Below, in pieces: positions 57,624 through 64,000 of a DNA stretch of 64,000 nt. The stretch's first letter is position 1; each line of letters starts with the position of its first letter. Below the pieces are notes generated by a model, which was not told where the DNA came from, searched no databases, and saw only the letters and a list, made by a program, of their open reading frames with translations. Source of the DNA: Betaproteobacteria bacterium (GTDB taxonomy: Bacteria > Pseudomonadota > Gammaproteobacteria > Burkholderiales > Usitatibacteraceae); NCBI GenBank assembly GCA_016709665.1, contig JADJMI010000005.1, positions 62,001 to 126,000 of the forward strand. The letters are read 5' to 3'. The position numbers and the translations under genes are program-made.

Positions 57624-58124
57624 TCACTTTCCGGGGGGCGGCGCCGGGAACACGATCACCGGCCCCTTCGCGCCCTGCCCCGGCGGCACGTACGCCGGCG
57701 CCGGAGCGCCCTTCACCGGCAGCGTTCTCACGTAGCGGTAGACCGAGCGCAGGTCGTCCTCGGTCATCGTGGTGATGGCCCAGAAGGGCATCGGCGGGCG
57801 GCTCTTGAATGCCCTGGCGGCCGCGAGCCACTGGGCTTCGGACTTGTCCTTGAAGTAGAGGCGCAGGTTCGAGGGATACGTGGTTCCCCACGCGCCCTGG
57901 TAGCCGACGGCATCGCCGAGGAGCCATTCCGATTCGGGCAGCTTGCCGCCGGAGGGCGCGAATCCCGCGGTGTGGCAGTCGTTGCACCCGGCGATTTCCA
58001 CGAGGTACTTGCCGCGCGCGGCCGAGGGGCCCGCGGGCTTGTCGGCGGCCACGGCGAGGATCGCGAGGCCGCCGAAGGCGAGCGCGAGCCCGGCCGCGGC
58101 CGCCCAGCTGGTCTTGATGTTCAT
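57624..58124 (-). CDS. Exported monohaem cytochrome c
   Basis: 166 aa from ATG 58124 with AAGGGAAGA upstream; a longer in-frame start is unlikely. Signal peptide or anchor (TSWAAAAGLALAFGGLAILA), one haem-binding CNDCH (YLVEIAGCNDCHTAGF), and the class I cytochrome C-terminal helix MTEDDLRSVYRYVRTLP. The axial methionine is probably in RPPMPFW. Proline-rich tail. Convergent with the Bug receptor gene (7-nt gap). Confidence 0.88.
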   Translation of the reverse strand: MNIKTSWAAAAGLALAFGGLAILAVAADKPAGPSAARGKYLVEIAGCNDCHTAGFAPSGGKLPESEWLLGDAVGYQGAWGTTYPSNLRLYFKDKSEAQWLAAARAFKSRPPMPFWAITTMTEDDLRSVYRYVRTLPVKGAPAPAYVPPGQGAKGPVIVFPAPPPGK

Positions 58125-58290
58125 GCGTTGTCTTCCCTTGTCATCGACGCGCTCGAATGCGACCGGTCCGCCGGTTCGGATGTGCCGGGGTGACCGATCC
58201 GGGGCGCAAGGTAGCCGCCGCGCGTTCCTGCGGCCACGGGGTTGCGACGGAATGCGCAAATCGGGCGACGAATGGCGCGGGATGGGCGCG

Positions 58291-59712
58291 CTACAGCAGG
58301 AGAAGGCCCAGGCCGAAGAGCGCGGCGGTCGAGGCGCGGCCGATGGCGCGCCGTGCCGATGCCGGTCGGTCGGGCGTTCGCGCCGGCAACGACCGCGCGC
58401 GCCAGGCCACCAACGCGAGGCTCGCCACGGTGAGCGCGACCAACGCCCGCCACGCCCACGGCCCCGCCGGTCCCCAGGGTGCGGCCACGTGCACGAGGAG
58501 CGCCGTCGTGGCGATCTCGAGAGCGCTCCAGAGCGCGTCCGGACGGGCGTCGAGCTTCGCTCGCCAGGCCATCCACGGCAGCGCCAGCGCGACGCCCGCG
58601 ACGATCGCGAGGAGCCACGCGGGCGGCGCGGCGGGCGGCGCGAGCGGCTGCGAGGGATCCAGCAGGTGCATCCCGATCTCGTCCACGCCTACGGATGAAT
58701 TGGATAGCACGATCACGCCGACCCGGCTGCCCTCGTGGAACCCGGCGAAGCTGCGAAAGCCGCCCGTGCCGCCGTTGTGCCAGAGGATCCGGCCCGTCGC
58801 CGAGGGCTTGACGATCCACGCGAGCCCGACCCCCGAGGTCCCGCCCGCTTTCGCGCGTAGCTCGTGCGTGAGTCGCGCGCCGGCGATGCGCCCGTCGCGA
58901 TGCGCCCGGAGGTACGCCGCCATCTCCTCCACGTTCGAGCGCAACGCGCCCGCGCCGCCGAGGCCGGGCAGCTTCCAGTAGCCCGTGCGGAAGAGCGAGC
59001 CGTCGTGTCCGTGCGCGAGGAGCGGCTCGTCGCCGGGTGCCGTGTCGACTCCCGATCGCGTCATGCCGAGCGGGGCCAGGATGTCGCGTCGCGCCAGGGC
59101 CGCGAAAGTCGTGCCTTCGCGCCGCGCGAGGATCTCGCCCAGCAGGCCCATGCCGTAGTTGGAGTAGGCGAAGGCGTGCGGACCGGGCCCCGGCGACTCC
59201 GCGCGGGCCGCGTGGTCGAGGAGGTCGTCGGCCGTGTAGTGGCCGTAGGGCCCGTCGCGCGTCGTGACGCGGCCCAGGAGGAACCACGCGTCGATCGGCA
59301 GGCGCGGCAGGCCCGCGGTGTGCGTCGCCAGCTGGCCGAGCGTCACGTCCCCGACGCCGGGCCGCTTCCAGTCGCGAAGGTCGGGCGCGGCCTCGCGCAC
59401 GGTCGTCGCGAGCCGCAGGTCGCCGCGCTCCACGCGCTGCGCGAGAAGCGTCGCCGTGAAAGTCTTGGTGATGGAGCCGATCTCGAAGAGCGTCAGGGCA
59501 TCGAGTTGCGGACGGGCCGCGTTGCCCGAGCGGCCGGCGGCGACGACCTCGAGCCGGCCGTCCGGATGCACGATGCCCGCGACGGCACCGACCGTGGTTC
59601 CCGCGGCGACGCGCGCCTCGAGCGCGGCGCGCGCCCGGCCCGCGAGGTCGTCCTGCGCCTGCACGGAACCGGCGAGGACGACGAGGGGAACGAGGAACCG
59701 GAGCCGGGCCAT
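58291..59712 (-). CDS. Membrane-bound serine hydrolase (beta-lactamase-like / class C PBP fold)
   Basis: 473 aa from ATG 59712; an ATG at 59733 would put the operator inside the gene. Signal peptide (RLRFLVPLVVLAGSVQA), catalytic SxxK in EIGSITKTFTA, YSNYG as the YxN motif, and HNGGTGG as the third box. Three or four membrane helices at the C-terminus (about 355-470). Family members are esterases, D-aminopeptidases or DD-peptidases. It follows an ArsR regulator and the sequence just before its start matches the operator before arsR. Confidence 0.88.
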   Translation of the reverse strand: MARLRFLVPLVVLAGSVQAQDDLAGRARAALEARVAAGTTVGAVAGIVHPDGRLEVVAAGRSGNAARPQLDALTLFEIGSITKTFTATLLAQRVERGDLRLATTVREAAPDLRDWKRPGVGDVTLGQLATHTAGLPRLPIDAWFLLGRVTTRDGPYGHYTADDLLDHAARAESPGPGPHAFAYSNYGMGLLGEILARREGTTFAALARRDILAPLGMTRSGVDTAPGDEPLLAHGHDGSLFRTGYWKLPGLGGAGALRSNVEEMAAYLRAHRDGRIAGARLTHELRAKAGGTSGVGLAWIVKPSATGRILWHNGGTGGFRSFAGFHEGSRVGVIVLSNSSVGVDEIGMHLLDPSQPLAPPAAPPAWLLAIVAGVALALPWMAWRAKLDARPDALWSALEIATTALLVHVAAPWGPAGPWAWRALVALTVASLALVAWRARSLPARTPDRPASARRAIGRASTAALFGLGLLLL

Positions 59713-59713
59713 T

Positions 59714-59731
59714 GATACTGTTTTCCGTAAC
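59714..59731 (-). promoter_or_regulatory. Putative ArsR operator, copy 2 (before the serine hydrolase)
   Basis: On the minus strand GTTACGGAAAACAGTATC lies 2 nt before the hydrolase ATG. It aligns with the copy at 60271-60287 (ATACGGAAAAACGTATC), sharing TACGGAAAA and GTATC. It lies in the 33-nt gap after arsR. Confidence 0.55.
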
Positions 59732-59745
59732 ATTGGGGCAAAAAA

Positions 59746-60258
59746 TCAGCCGGCCGCGGCCAGGAGAATCGCGAGGAGCGGCACGACCCGCTCGCCGGGC
59801 ACGCCGTAGACGCCGCGCTCGAGCGTGCGCACCCAGCCCGCTTCCTCGAGCGCCTTCAGGTGGTGGTAGAGCTGGCCCGTGGTGCCGAGACCCGCGATGC
59901 GTTCGAGGTCCGCCTTGGCCTGCCGGCCCTCGAGCAGCGTCTTCAGGATCGCGAGCCGCACCGGGTGGCCCAGGGCCGCGAGCACCCGGTCGACGCCCTG
60001 CCAGTCGCGCGCGAAGAGGTCCTTGCCGCCGGCCTGCCGCTGCCAGAGGTATTGCTCGCCCGTGGGGGTGGTGACGCTCCCGCCGTAGGCCACCTCGCCG
60101 CCCTTCGCCCCGGATCGCGCGACGTGGTCGAGCAACCAGTACTTCCGCGGGTCCGTCCCGCGCGCGGCCGCCGGGCGCGAAGCCGCCTCCAGCTTCGCGA
60201 GCCGGTCGTCGATCGCCTTCAGGGTGGCCGCGAGATCCGGCGCCGGCTTCTTGGGCAT
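59746..60258 (-). CDS. ArsR-family regulator with N-terminal extension
   Basis: 170 aa, longer than the ~100-aa core. About 85 residues precede the winged helix (LAALGHPVRLAILKTLLEGR, ADLERIAGLGTTGQLYHHLK), including a helical start LAATLKAIDDRLAKLEAA. No cysteine metal site is visible in the helix-turn-helix, so it is not an arsenic-type metal sensor by that criterion. Paired with the serine hydrolase gene 34 nt downstream, an arrangement seen in other bacteria. Divergent from the sirtuin gene. Confidence 0.85.
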   Translation of the reverse strand: MPKKPAPDLAATLKAIDDRLAKLEAASRPAAARGTDPRKYWLLDHVARSGAKGGEVAYGGSVTTPTGEQYLWQRQAGGKDLFARDWQGVDRVLAALGHPVRLAILKTLLEGRQAKADLERIAGLGTTGQLYHHLKALEEAGWVRTLERGVYGVPGERVVPLLAILLAAAG

Positions 60259-60270
60259 GGGCGGACATTA

Positions 60271-60287
60271 ATACGGAAAAACGTATC
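60271..60287. promoter_or_regulatory. Putative ArsR operator, copy 1 (before arsR)
   Basis: ATACG GAAAAA CGTAT (60271-60286) is a 5-bp inverted repeat lying 12 nt before the arsR ATG, in the 65-bp gap shared with the sirtuin gene. A near copy occurs before the hydrolase gene, which supports a role as the binding site of this regulator. Confidence 0.6.
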
Positions 60288-60323
60288 CGTCAACGGGCCC
60301 CGGGCCTGGGGTAGATTGGGACC

Positions 60324-61064
60324 ATGCCCCGCGAAGACGACCTCAAGCGCGCCCGCGCCCTCCTGGACGGCGCCACCGCCGTCGCCGTGCTCACCGGCGC
60401 CGGCATCTCGGCGGAGTCGGGCATCCCCACCTTCCGCGACGCCCTCACCGGCCTGTGGGAGAAATTCCGGCCCGAGGATCTCGCCACGCCCGAGGCGTTC
60501 CTGGCCGATCCGAAGCTCGTCTGGGACTGGTACGCGTGGCGGCGCGAGCAGGTCGCGCGGGCGTTGCCCAATGCCGGCCACCACGCCCTCGTGGCGATCG
60601 AGGACGCCTGCCGCGACCGGGGCGTCGACTTCACGCTCGTCACGCAGAACGTCGACGGCCTGCACGAGCTCGCGGGCACCCGCCGCCTGGTGGAGCTGCA
60701 CGGCAACATCCGCCGCGTGAAGTGCTTCGACCATGGCCATGCGGTGAAAATCTGGCCGGAAGCGGACGGCGTGCCGGCATGCCCGCACTGCGGCTCGCTC
60801 CTGCGGCCCGACGTGGTGTGGTTCGGCGAATCGCTGCCGGGCGTGGCGCTCACGCAGGCCATCGCGGCATCGCAGTCGTGCGAGGTCTTCCTGTGCGTGG
60901 GGACCTCGACGGTGGTGGAGCCGGCGGCATCGCTCCCCTTCATGGCCTTGCGGGAAGGCGCGAAGGTGATCGAGGTGAACCCGACGCGCACGCCCCTCAC
61001 GGGCCGCGCCACGATCGCGATCGCCGGCTCGGCCGCCGAGGTGCTGCCCGACCTGCTGCTCTAG
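60324..61064 (+). CDS. NAD-dependent protein deacylase, Sir2 family (CobB-like)
   Basis: 246 aa. NAD-binding GAGISAESGIPTFRDA, TQNVDGLHELAG, catalytic histidine in ELHGNIRRV. The YxxR pair (WYAWRRE) marks class III sirtuins able to remove succinyl and malonyl groups. Of the four usual zinc cysteines three are visible (VKCFDHG, CPHCG); E. coli CobB has a similar gap. TAG stop shares CTAG with the convergent UspA gene. Confidence 0.93.
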   Translation: MPREDDLKRARALLDGATAVAVLTGAGISAESGIPTFRDALTGLWEKFRPEDLATPEAFLADPKLVWDWYAWRREQVARALPNAGHHALVAIEDACRDRGVDFTLVTQNVDGLHELAGTRRLVELHGNIRRVKCFDHGHAVKIWPEADGVPACPHCGSLLRPDVVWFGESLPGVALTQAIAASQSCEVFLCVGTSTVVEPAASLPFMALREGAKVIEVNPTRTPLTGRATIAIAGSAAEVLPDLLL

Positions 61065-61486
61065 TGGACGAAGGTGACGGGCATCGTCGCCAGGTGCAGC
61101 ACTTTCGTGCCCACCGAGCCCATCAGCAGCCCCTTCATGCCGCTCTGGCCGCGCGTGCCCATGACGATGTGGCTGCATTGGCGGTCCGCGGCCACTTGCG
61201 CGATCACCTCGGCGGCATCGCCGAATTCCACCACCGTGGCGTAGGAGAGGCCCGCCTCCGACAGCGGGCGGCCGGCTTCCTTGAGCGCGAGCTTCGCGCG
61301 GTCGTTCAGGTGCGCGAGGGCGGCGTCGTGGCCCAGGCCGTGGGTCTGCCAGTCCTCGATCAGGGGCTGCACGTTGAGGAGCACGACCGAGGCCTTGAAG
61401 GCCTTCGCGACGTCGGCGCAGAACTGGGCGGCGCGCAGGGCCGAGGGCGAGCCGTCGATGGGCAGCAGGATGATCGGGGTGGACAT
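61061..61486 (-). CDS. Universal stress protein (UspA family)
   Basis: 141 aa from ATG 61486; a longer form starts at 61516. Rossmann-like fold with ILLPIDGSPSALRAAQF and the nucleotide-binding GTRGQSGMKGLLMGSVGTKV near the C-terminus, so an ATP-binding type. Cytoplasmic stress protein; located 48 nt after the PHA synthase gene on the same strand. Confidence 0.92.
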   Translation of the reverse strand: MSTPIILLPIDGSPSALRAAQFCADVAKAFKASVVLLNVQPLIEDWQTHGLGHDAALAHLNDRAKLALKEAGRPLSEAGLSYATVVEFGDAAEVIAQVAADRQCSHIVMGTRGQSGMKGLLMGSVGTKVLHLATMPVTFVH

Positions 61487-61534
61487 GGTCGGGTGCGAAG
61501 GGGATGGAGCCGTCATGGTATCGCCCCTTGCCTC

Positions 61535-63325
61535 CTAGCGTTGGCGAACGTAGTCGCCCGGCGCCTCGCCGAGGACCTCGTAGCCCGGGGCGCCCGTCTT
61601 CGGCGGCGGCACCTTGCGCGTGGAATGGTCGGCCACCCATTTCTGCCAGGCCGTCCACCACGAGCCGGGGTGTTCCTTCGCCTGCTTCTCGAAGGCGTCC
61701 GGGTCGAGGTAGTCCCCGCCCTTGGCGCGCGTCGCGAGCTTGTAGCGTCGCTTCGATTCCGGCGAAGGCGGGTTCACCACGCCCACGTTGTGGCCGCCGG
61801 TGGTGAGGGCGAAGGTGATCTCGGCGTGGGTGAGCAGGTTGAGCTTGTACACCGACTTCCACGGCGCCACGTGGTCCGTGACCGTGCCCACGCAGAAGAT
61901 CGGGATGTCGATGTCCTGGATGGCGATGGGCCGGCCCCACACGTTGAAGCGGCCGGTGGCGAGCTCATTGTTGAGAAACAGGCTGTGCAGGTAGTCGGTG
62001 TGCATGCGGTAGGGCATGCGCGTGCCGTCCGCGTTCCACGCCATCAGGTCGTTGAGCTGTGAGGGCTCGCCCTTCAGGTAGTGCTGCACCATGCGCGACC
62101 ACACCAGGTCGACGCTGCGCAGGAGCTGGAACGCGCCCGACATCTGCGCGGAATCGAGGTAGCCCTTCTCCCACATCTGGTCCTCGAGGAACGTGAGCTG
62201 GCTGTCGTCGATGTAGAGCGCGAGTTCGCCGGGTTCCGAGAAATCCGTCTGCGCCGCCAGGAGCGTCATCGTCGCCAGGCGCCGGTCGCCCTCGCGCGCC
62301 ATGAGGGCCGTGGCGATCGCGAGCAGCGTGCCGCCCAGGCAATAGCCCATCGCGTGGATCTTGCGTTTCGGAACGATGGCCGAGACCGCGTCCACCGCCG
62401 CCATCACGCCCTGGCGCAGGTAGTCGTCCATGGAGAGGTCGCGGTCCCCGGGCCCCGGGTTCTTCCACGAGATCGTGAAGACGGTGTGCCCCTGGTCCAC
62501 GAGATACTTGACGAGCGACTTCTGCGGCGAGAGGTCGAGGATGTAGTACTTCATGATCCACGCCGGCACCATCAGGATGGGCTCGGCGTGCACGCGCGCC
62601 GTCGTGGGCGTGTACTGGATCAGCTCGATGAGGTCGTTGCGGAGCACCACCTTGCCCGGCGTGGTCGCCAGGTTCCGGCCCACCTCGAAATCCTCCGAGC
62701 CCGCGGGCGGCGCGCCGGAGAGGGTGCGCTCCAGGTCCTCGCGCAGGGCGGCGGCGCCGGCCAGGAGGTTCATGCCGCCGCTGTCCTTCACCGCGCGCAG
62801 CACCTCGGGGTTGGTCGGGATGAAGTTGGAGGGCGCGAAGAGGTCCATCCACTGGCGCGTGGTGTAGTCGAGCACCTTCTCGTGGTGCTTGGTGACGCCG
62901 CGCACGCCGCGCGAGGCGATCGACATCCATTGCTGCCCCAGGAGGAAGCCCTGCGACATCACGTTGAACGGCCACTGCTGCCAGGCCGGGTCGCGGAAGC
63001 GCGGGTCCTGGGGCAGCGGCTCGATGCAGCGCTCGCACGTCTCGTCCTGCGCGTGCGTGAGGAAGTGGCCGAAGCGCTCCCATTGCCGGACGCCCATCTC
63101 GACGAGCTCGGCCTGCTTGCTGGGCGACAGGGACAGGTGCACCGCCCAGTCGGACCACGCGGCCGCGAGCGAGGCCGGGGACAGCCCGCCGGTCAGCTTG
63201 CCCAGCTGGGCGTGCAGCATCCGGTCCGCGTTGCCGGATACGAAGTTGGGAAGCAGCGACTGCGGTTCCGCGTATTGCGCGTGCGGATGCGCGGCGGGAG
63301 CGGCTTGCGGGGGATGCGTGCTCAT
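61535..63325 (-). CDS. phaC: Class I polyhydroxyalkanoate synthase
   Basis: 596 aa from ATG 63325 (AGAAGGA 7 nt upstream); an upstream ATG at 63334 is close to the ribosome-binding site. Catalytic cysteine in the lipase-like box GYCLGG; aspartate in VGTVTDHVAPW and histidine in TTGGHNVGVVNP complete the triad. Conserved YYILDLSPQKSLVKYLVDQG. It polymerises (R)-3-hydroxyacyl-CoA into storage granules. phaA, phaB and a phasin are not in the window; the MaoC hydratases at 39.3-40.4 kb could in principle supply monomer, but nothing shows this. Confidence 0.96.
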   Translation of the reverse strand: MSTHPPQAAPAAHPHAQYAEPQSLLPNFVSGNADRMLHAQLGKLTGGLSPASLAAAWSDWAVHLSLSPSKQAELVEMGVRQWERFGHFLTHAQDETCERCIEPLPQDPRFRDPAWQQWPFNVMSQGFLLGQQWMSIASRGVRGVTKHHEKVLDYTTRQWMDLFAPSNFIPTNPEVLRAVKDSGGMNLLAGAAALREDLERTLSGAPPAGSEDFEVGRNLATTPGKVVLRNDLIELIQYTPTTARVHAEPILMVPAWIMKYYILDLSPQKSLVKYLVDQGHTVFTISWKNPGPGDRDLSMDDYLRQGVMAAVDAVSAIVPKRKIHAMGYCLGGTLLAIATALMAREGDRRLATMTLLAAQTDFSEPGELALYIDDSQLTFLEDQMWEKGYLDSAQMSGAFQLLRSVDLVWSRMVQHYLKGEPSQLNDLMAWNADGTRMPYRMHTDYLHSLFLNNELATGRFNVWGRPIAIQDIDIPIFCVGTVTDHVAPWKSVYKLNLLTHAEITFALTTGGHNVGVVNPPSPESKRRYKLATRAKGGDYLDPDAFEKQAKEHPGSWWTAWQKWVADHSTRKVPPPKTGAPGYEVLGEAPGDYVRQR

Positions 63326-63436
63326 GGGCGCCATCCTTCTGATTCTCGTGGGACGTCAACGGTTTACCCTACCCCGGCCTCGCGGGGCCCGGTTGACCTT
63401 CCTCAACGCGGCGGCGGGCGGGTTTATGATTCCCCG

Positions 63437-64000
63437 ATGCCTTCGCACGCCCCCGCCGACCTCACGCAGCGCTTCCTCCTCGAAAACCTCGACATCCGCG
63501 GCCAGGTGGTCCGGCTGGGCCCCCTCTGGCGGGCGATTCTCGGCCGGCGCGATTACCCGGCCGCCGTCCGGCCGCTCCTGGCCGAGTTCGCCGCCGTGGG
63601 CGTGCTCATCGGCTCCGGCCTCAAGCATCCCGGCCGGGCCGTCCTGCAGGTGATGGGCCACGGACCGGTGCAGATGGCCGTGGCGGATTGCTCCCGCGAG
63701 CTGGCCTTGCGCGCCATGGTGCGGCTGGGCGAGTCCTACGATCCGGTCGAGCACGCGGCGCTCCAGCAGCTTTTCGCGGACGGGCGCCTCGCCCTCACGC
63801 TGGAGAACGCCAGCACCGCCCGGCAGTACCAGTCCATCGTGCCGCTCGAGGGCGCGACCCTCGCCGAATGCTTCGAGCGCTACTTCGACGCGAGCGAGCA
63901 GGTGCCCACGCACCTGTGGGTGCACGCCACGGACCACGAGGTGGGCGCCCTCATCCTGCAGAAGCTCCCCAGGGCCGACGAGCGCGACCCGAACGGCTGG
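63437..64000 (+). CDS. hslO: Hsp33 redox-regulated chaperone, N-terminal part (runs off right edge)
   Basis: 188 codons to the right edge without a stop. QRFLLENLDIRGQVVRLGPL, RRDYPAAVRPLLAEFAAVGV, GRAVLQVMGHGPVQMAVADC and YQSIVPLEGATLAECFERYF follow the Hsp33 core. The C-terminal zinc-binding CxC...CxxC redox switch lies outside the window. Divergent from phaC across 111 bp. Confidence 0.93.
   Translation, partial: MPSHAPADLTQRFLLENLDIRGQVVRLGPLWRAILGRRDYPAAVRPLLAEFAAVGVLIGSGLKHPGRAVLQVMGHGPVQMAVADCSRELALRAMVRLGESYDPVEHAALQQLFADGRLALTLENASTARQYQSIVPLEGATLAECFERYFDASEQVPTHLWVHATDHEVGALILQKLPRADERDPNGW

Noticed and set aside
61535..63325. Linking the MaoC pair to PHA monomer supply for PhaC
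   Set aside because: The genes are over 20 kb apart and the MaoC proteins resemble a different branch from PhaJ; no evidence beyond family name.

Overview
The window is about 64 kb of high-GC DNA from what looks like a chromosome-origin region of a betaproteobacterium. This placement is inferred from gene order and not from any search. The order def-fmt-htpX-rsmB, LysM protein-dprA-topA, rpmH-rnpA-yidD-yidC-mnmE, mnmG-rsmG-parA-parB, atpIBEFHAGDC-glmU is typical of that class, and orphan Bug/TTT-type solute receptors and a class I PHA synthase fit it too. I see no rRNA, tRNA, CRISPR array, insertion sequence or prophage. No gene-free stretch exceeds about 210 bp.

Layout. 1-13.3 kb: translation and protein-maturation genes (rsmB, htpX, fmt, def, minus strand), LysM protein, dprA and topA (plus strand), then gyrB, dnaN and dnaA (minus strand). 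DnaA-box-like sequences lie on both sides of dnaA, so the replication origin is probably here. 13.5-21.9 kb: rpmH, rnpA, yidD, yidC, mnmE, a small secreted protein, two parS sites, then mnmG, rsmG, parA, parB. 22-29 kb: a complete nine-gene F1Fo ATP synthase operon with its own promoter, ending in a structured intergenic RNA candidate and a perfect intrinsic terminator. 29.2-39.2 kb: glmU, a Crp/Fnr regulator, a signalling cluster (CHASE2 adenylate/guanylate cyclase, FecR-like protein, an 82-aa basic protein, a TPR-CHAT protease-like protein) and glmS.

39.3-45.4 kb is a catabolic cluster: two tandem MaoC-like hydratases, a LarA-type nickel-pincer racemase homologue, then an overlapping operon gntR - Bug receptor - aconitase X large - aconitase X small with a palindromic operator in front. 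45.4-52.9 kb holds a membrane protein, a CHASE/PAS/GGDEF/EAL protein, an OmpA-family lipoprotein-like or periplasmic protein, a HEAT/ankyrin secreted protein and an alpha/beta hydrolase. 52.9-57.6 kb is a second catabolic module: LysR, CaiB/BaiF CoA-transferase and hydrolase on one strand, AtuA-like protein, small AtuA-associated protein and Bug receptor on the other. 57.6-64 kb: cytochrome c, an ArsR regulator plus membrane serine hydrolase that share a matching operator sequence, sirtuin, UspA, PhaC and the start of Hsp33.

A technical point affects reading of the left fifth. From position 1 to about 12.6 kb nearly every gene except htpX and dnaN carries one or more single-base indels, mostly in short homopolymers (about 17 in total), while the remaining 51 kb has only two (glmS and the HEAT/ankyrin gene). 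The affected genes are essential single-copy genes, so these look like sequence errors and not decay. Spans are given for the reconstructed genes.
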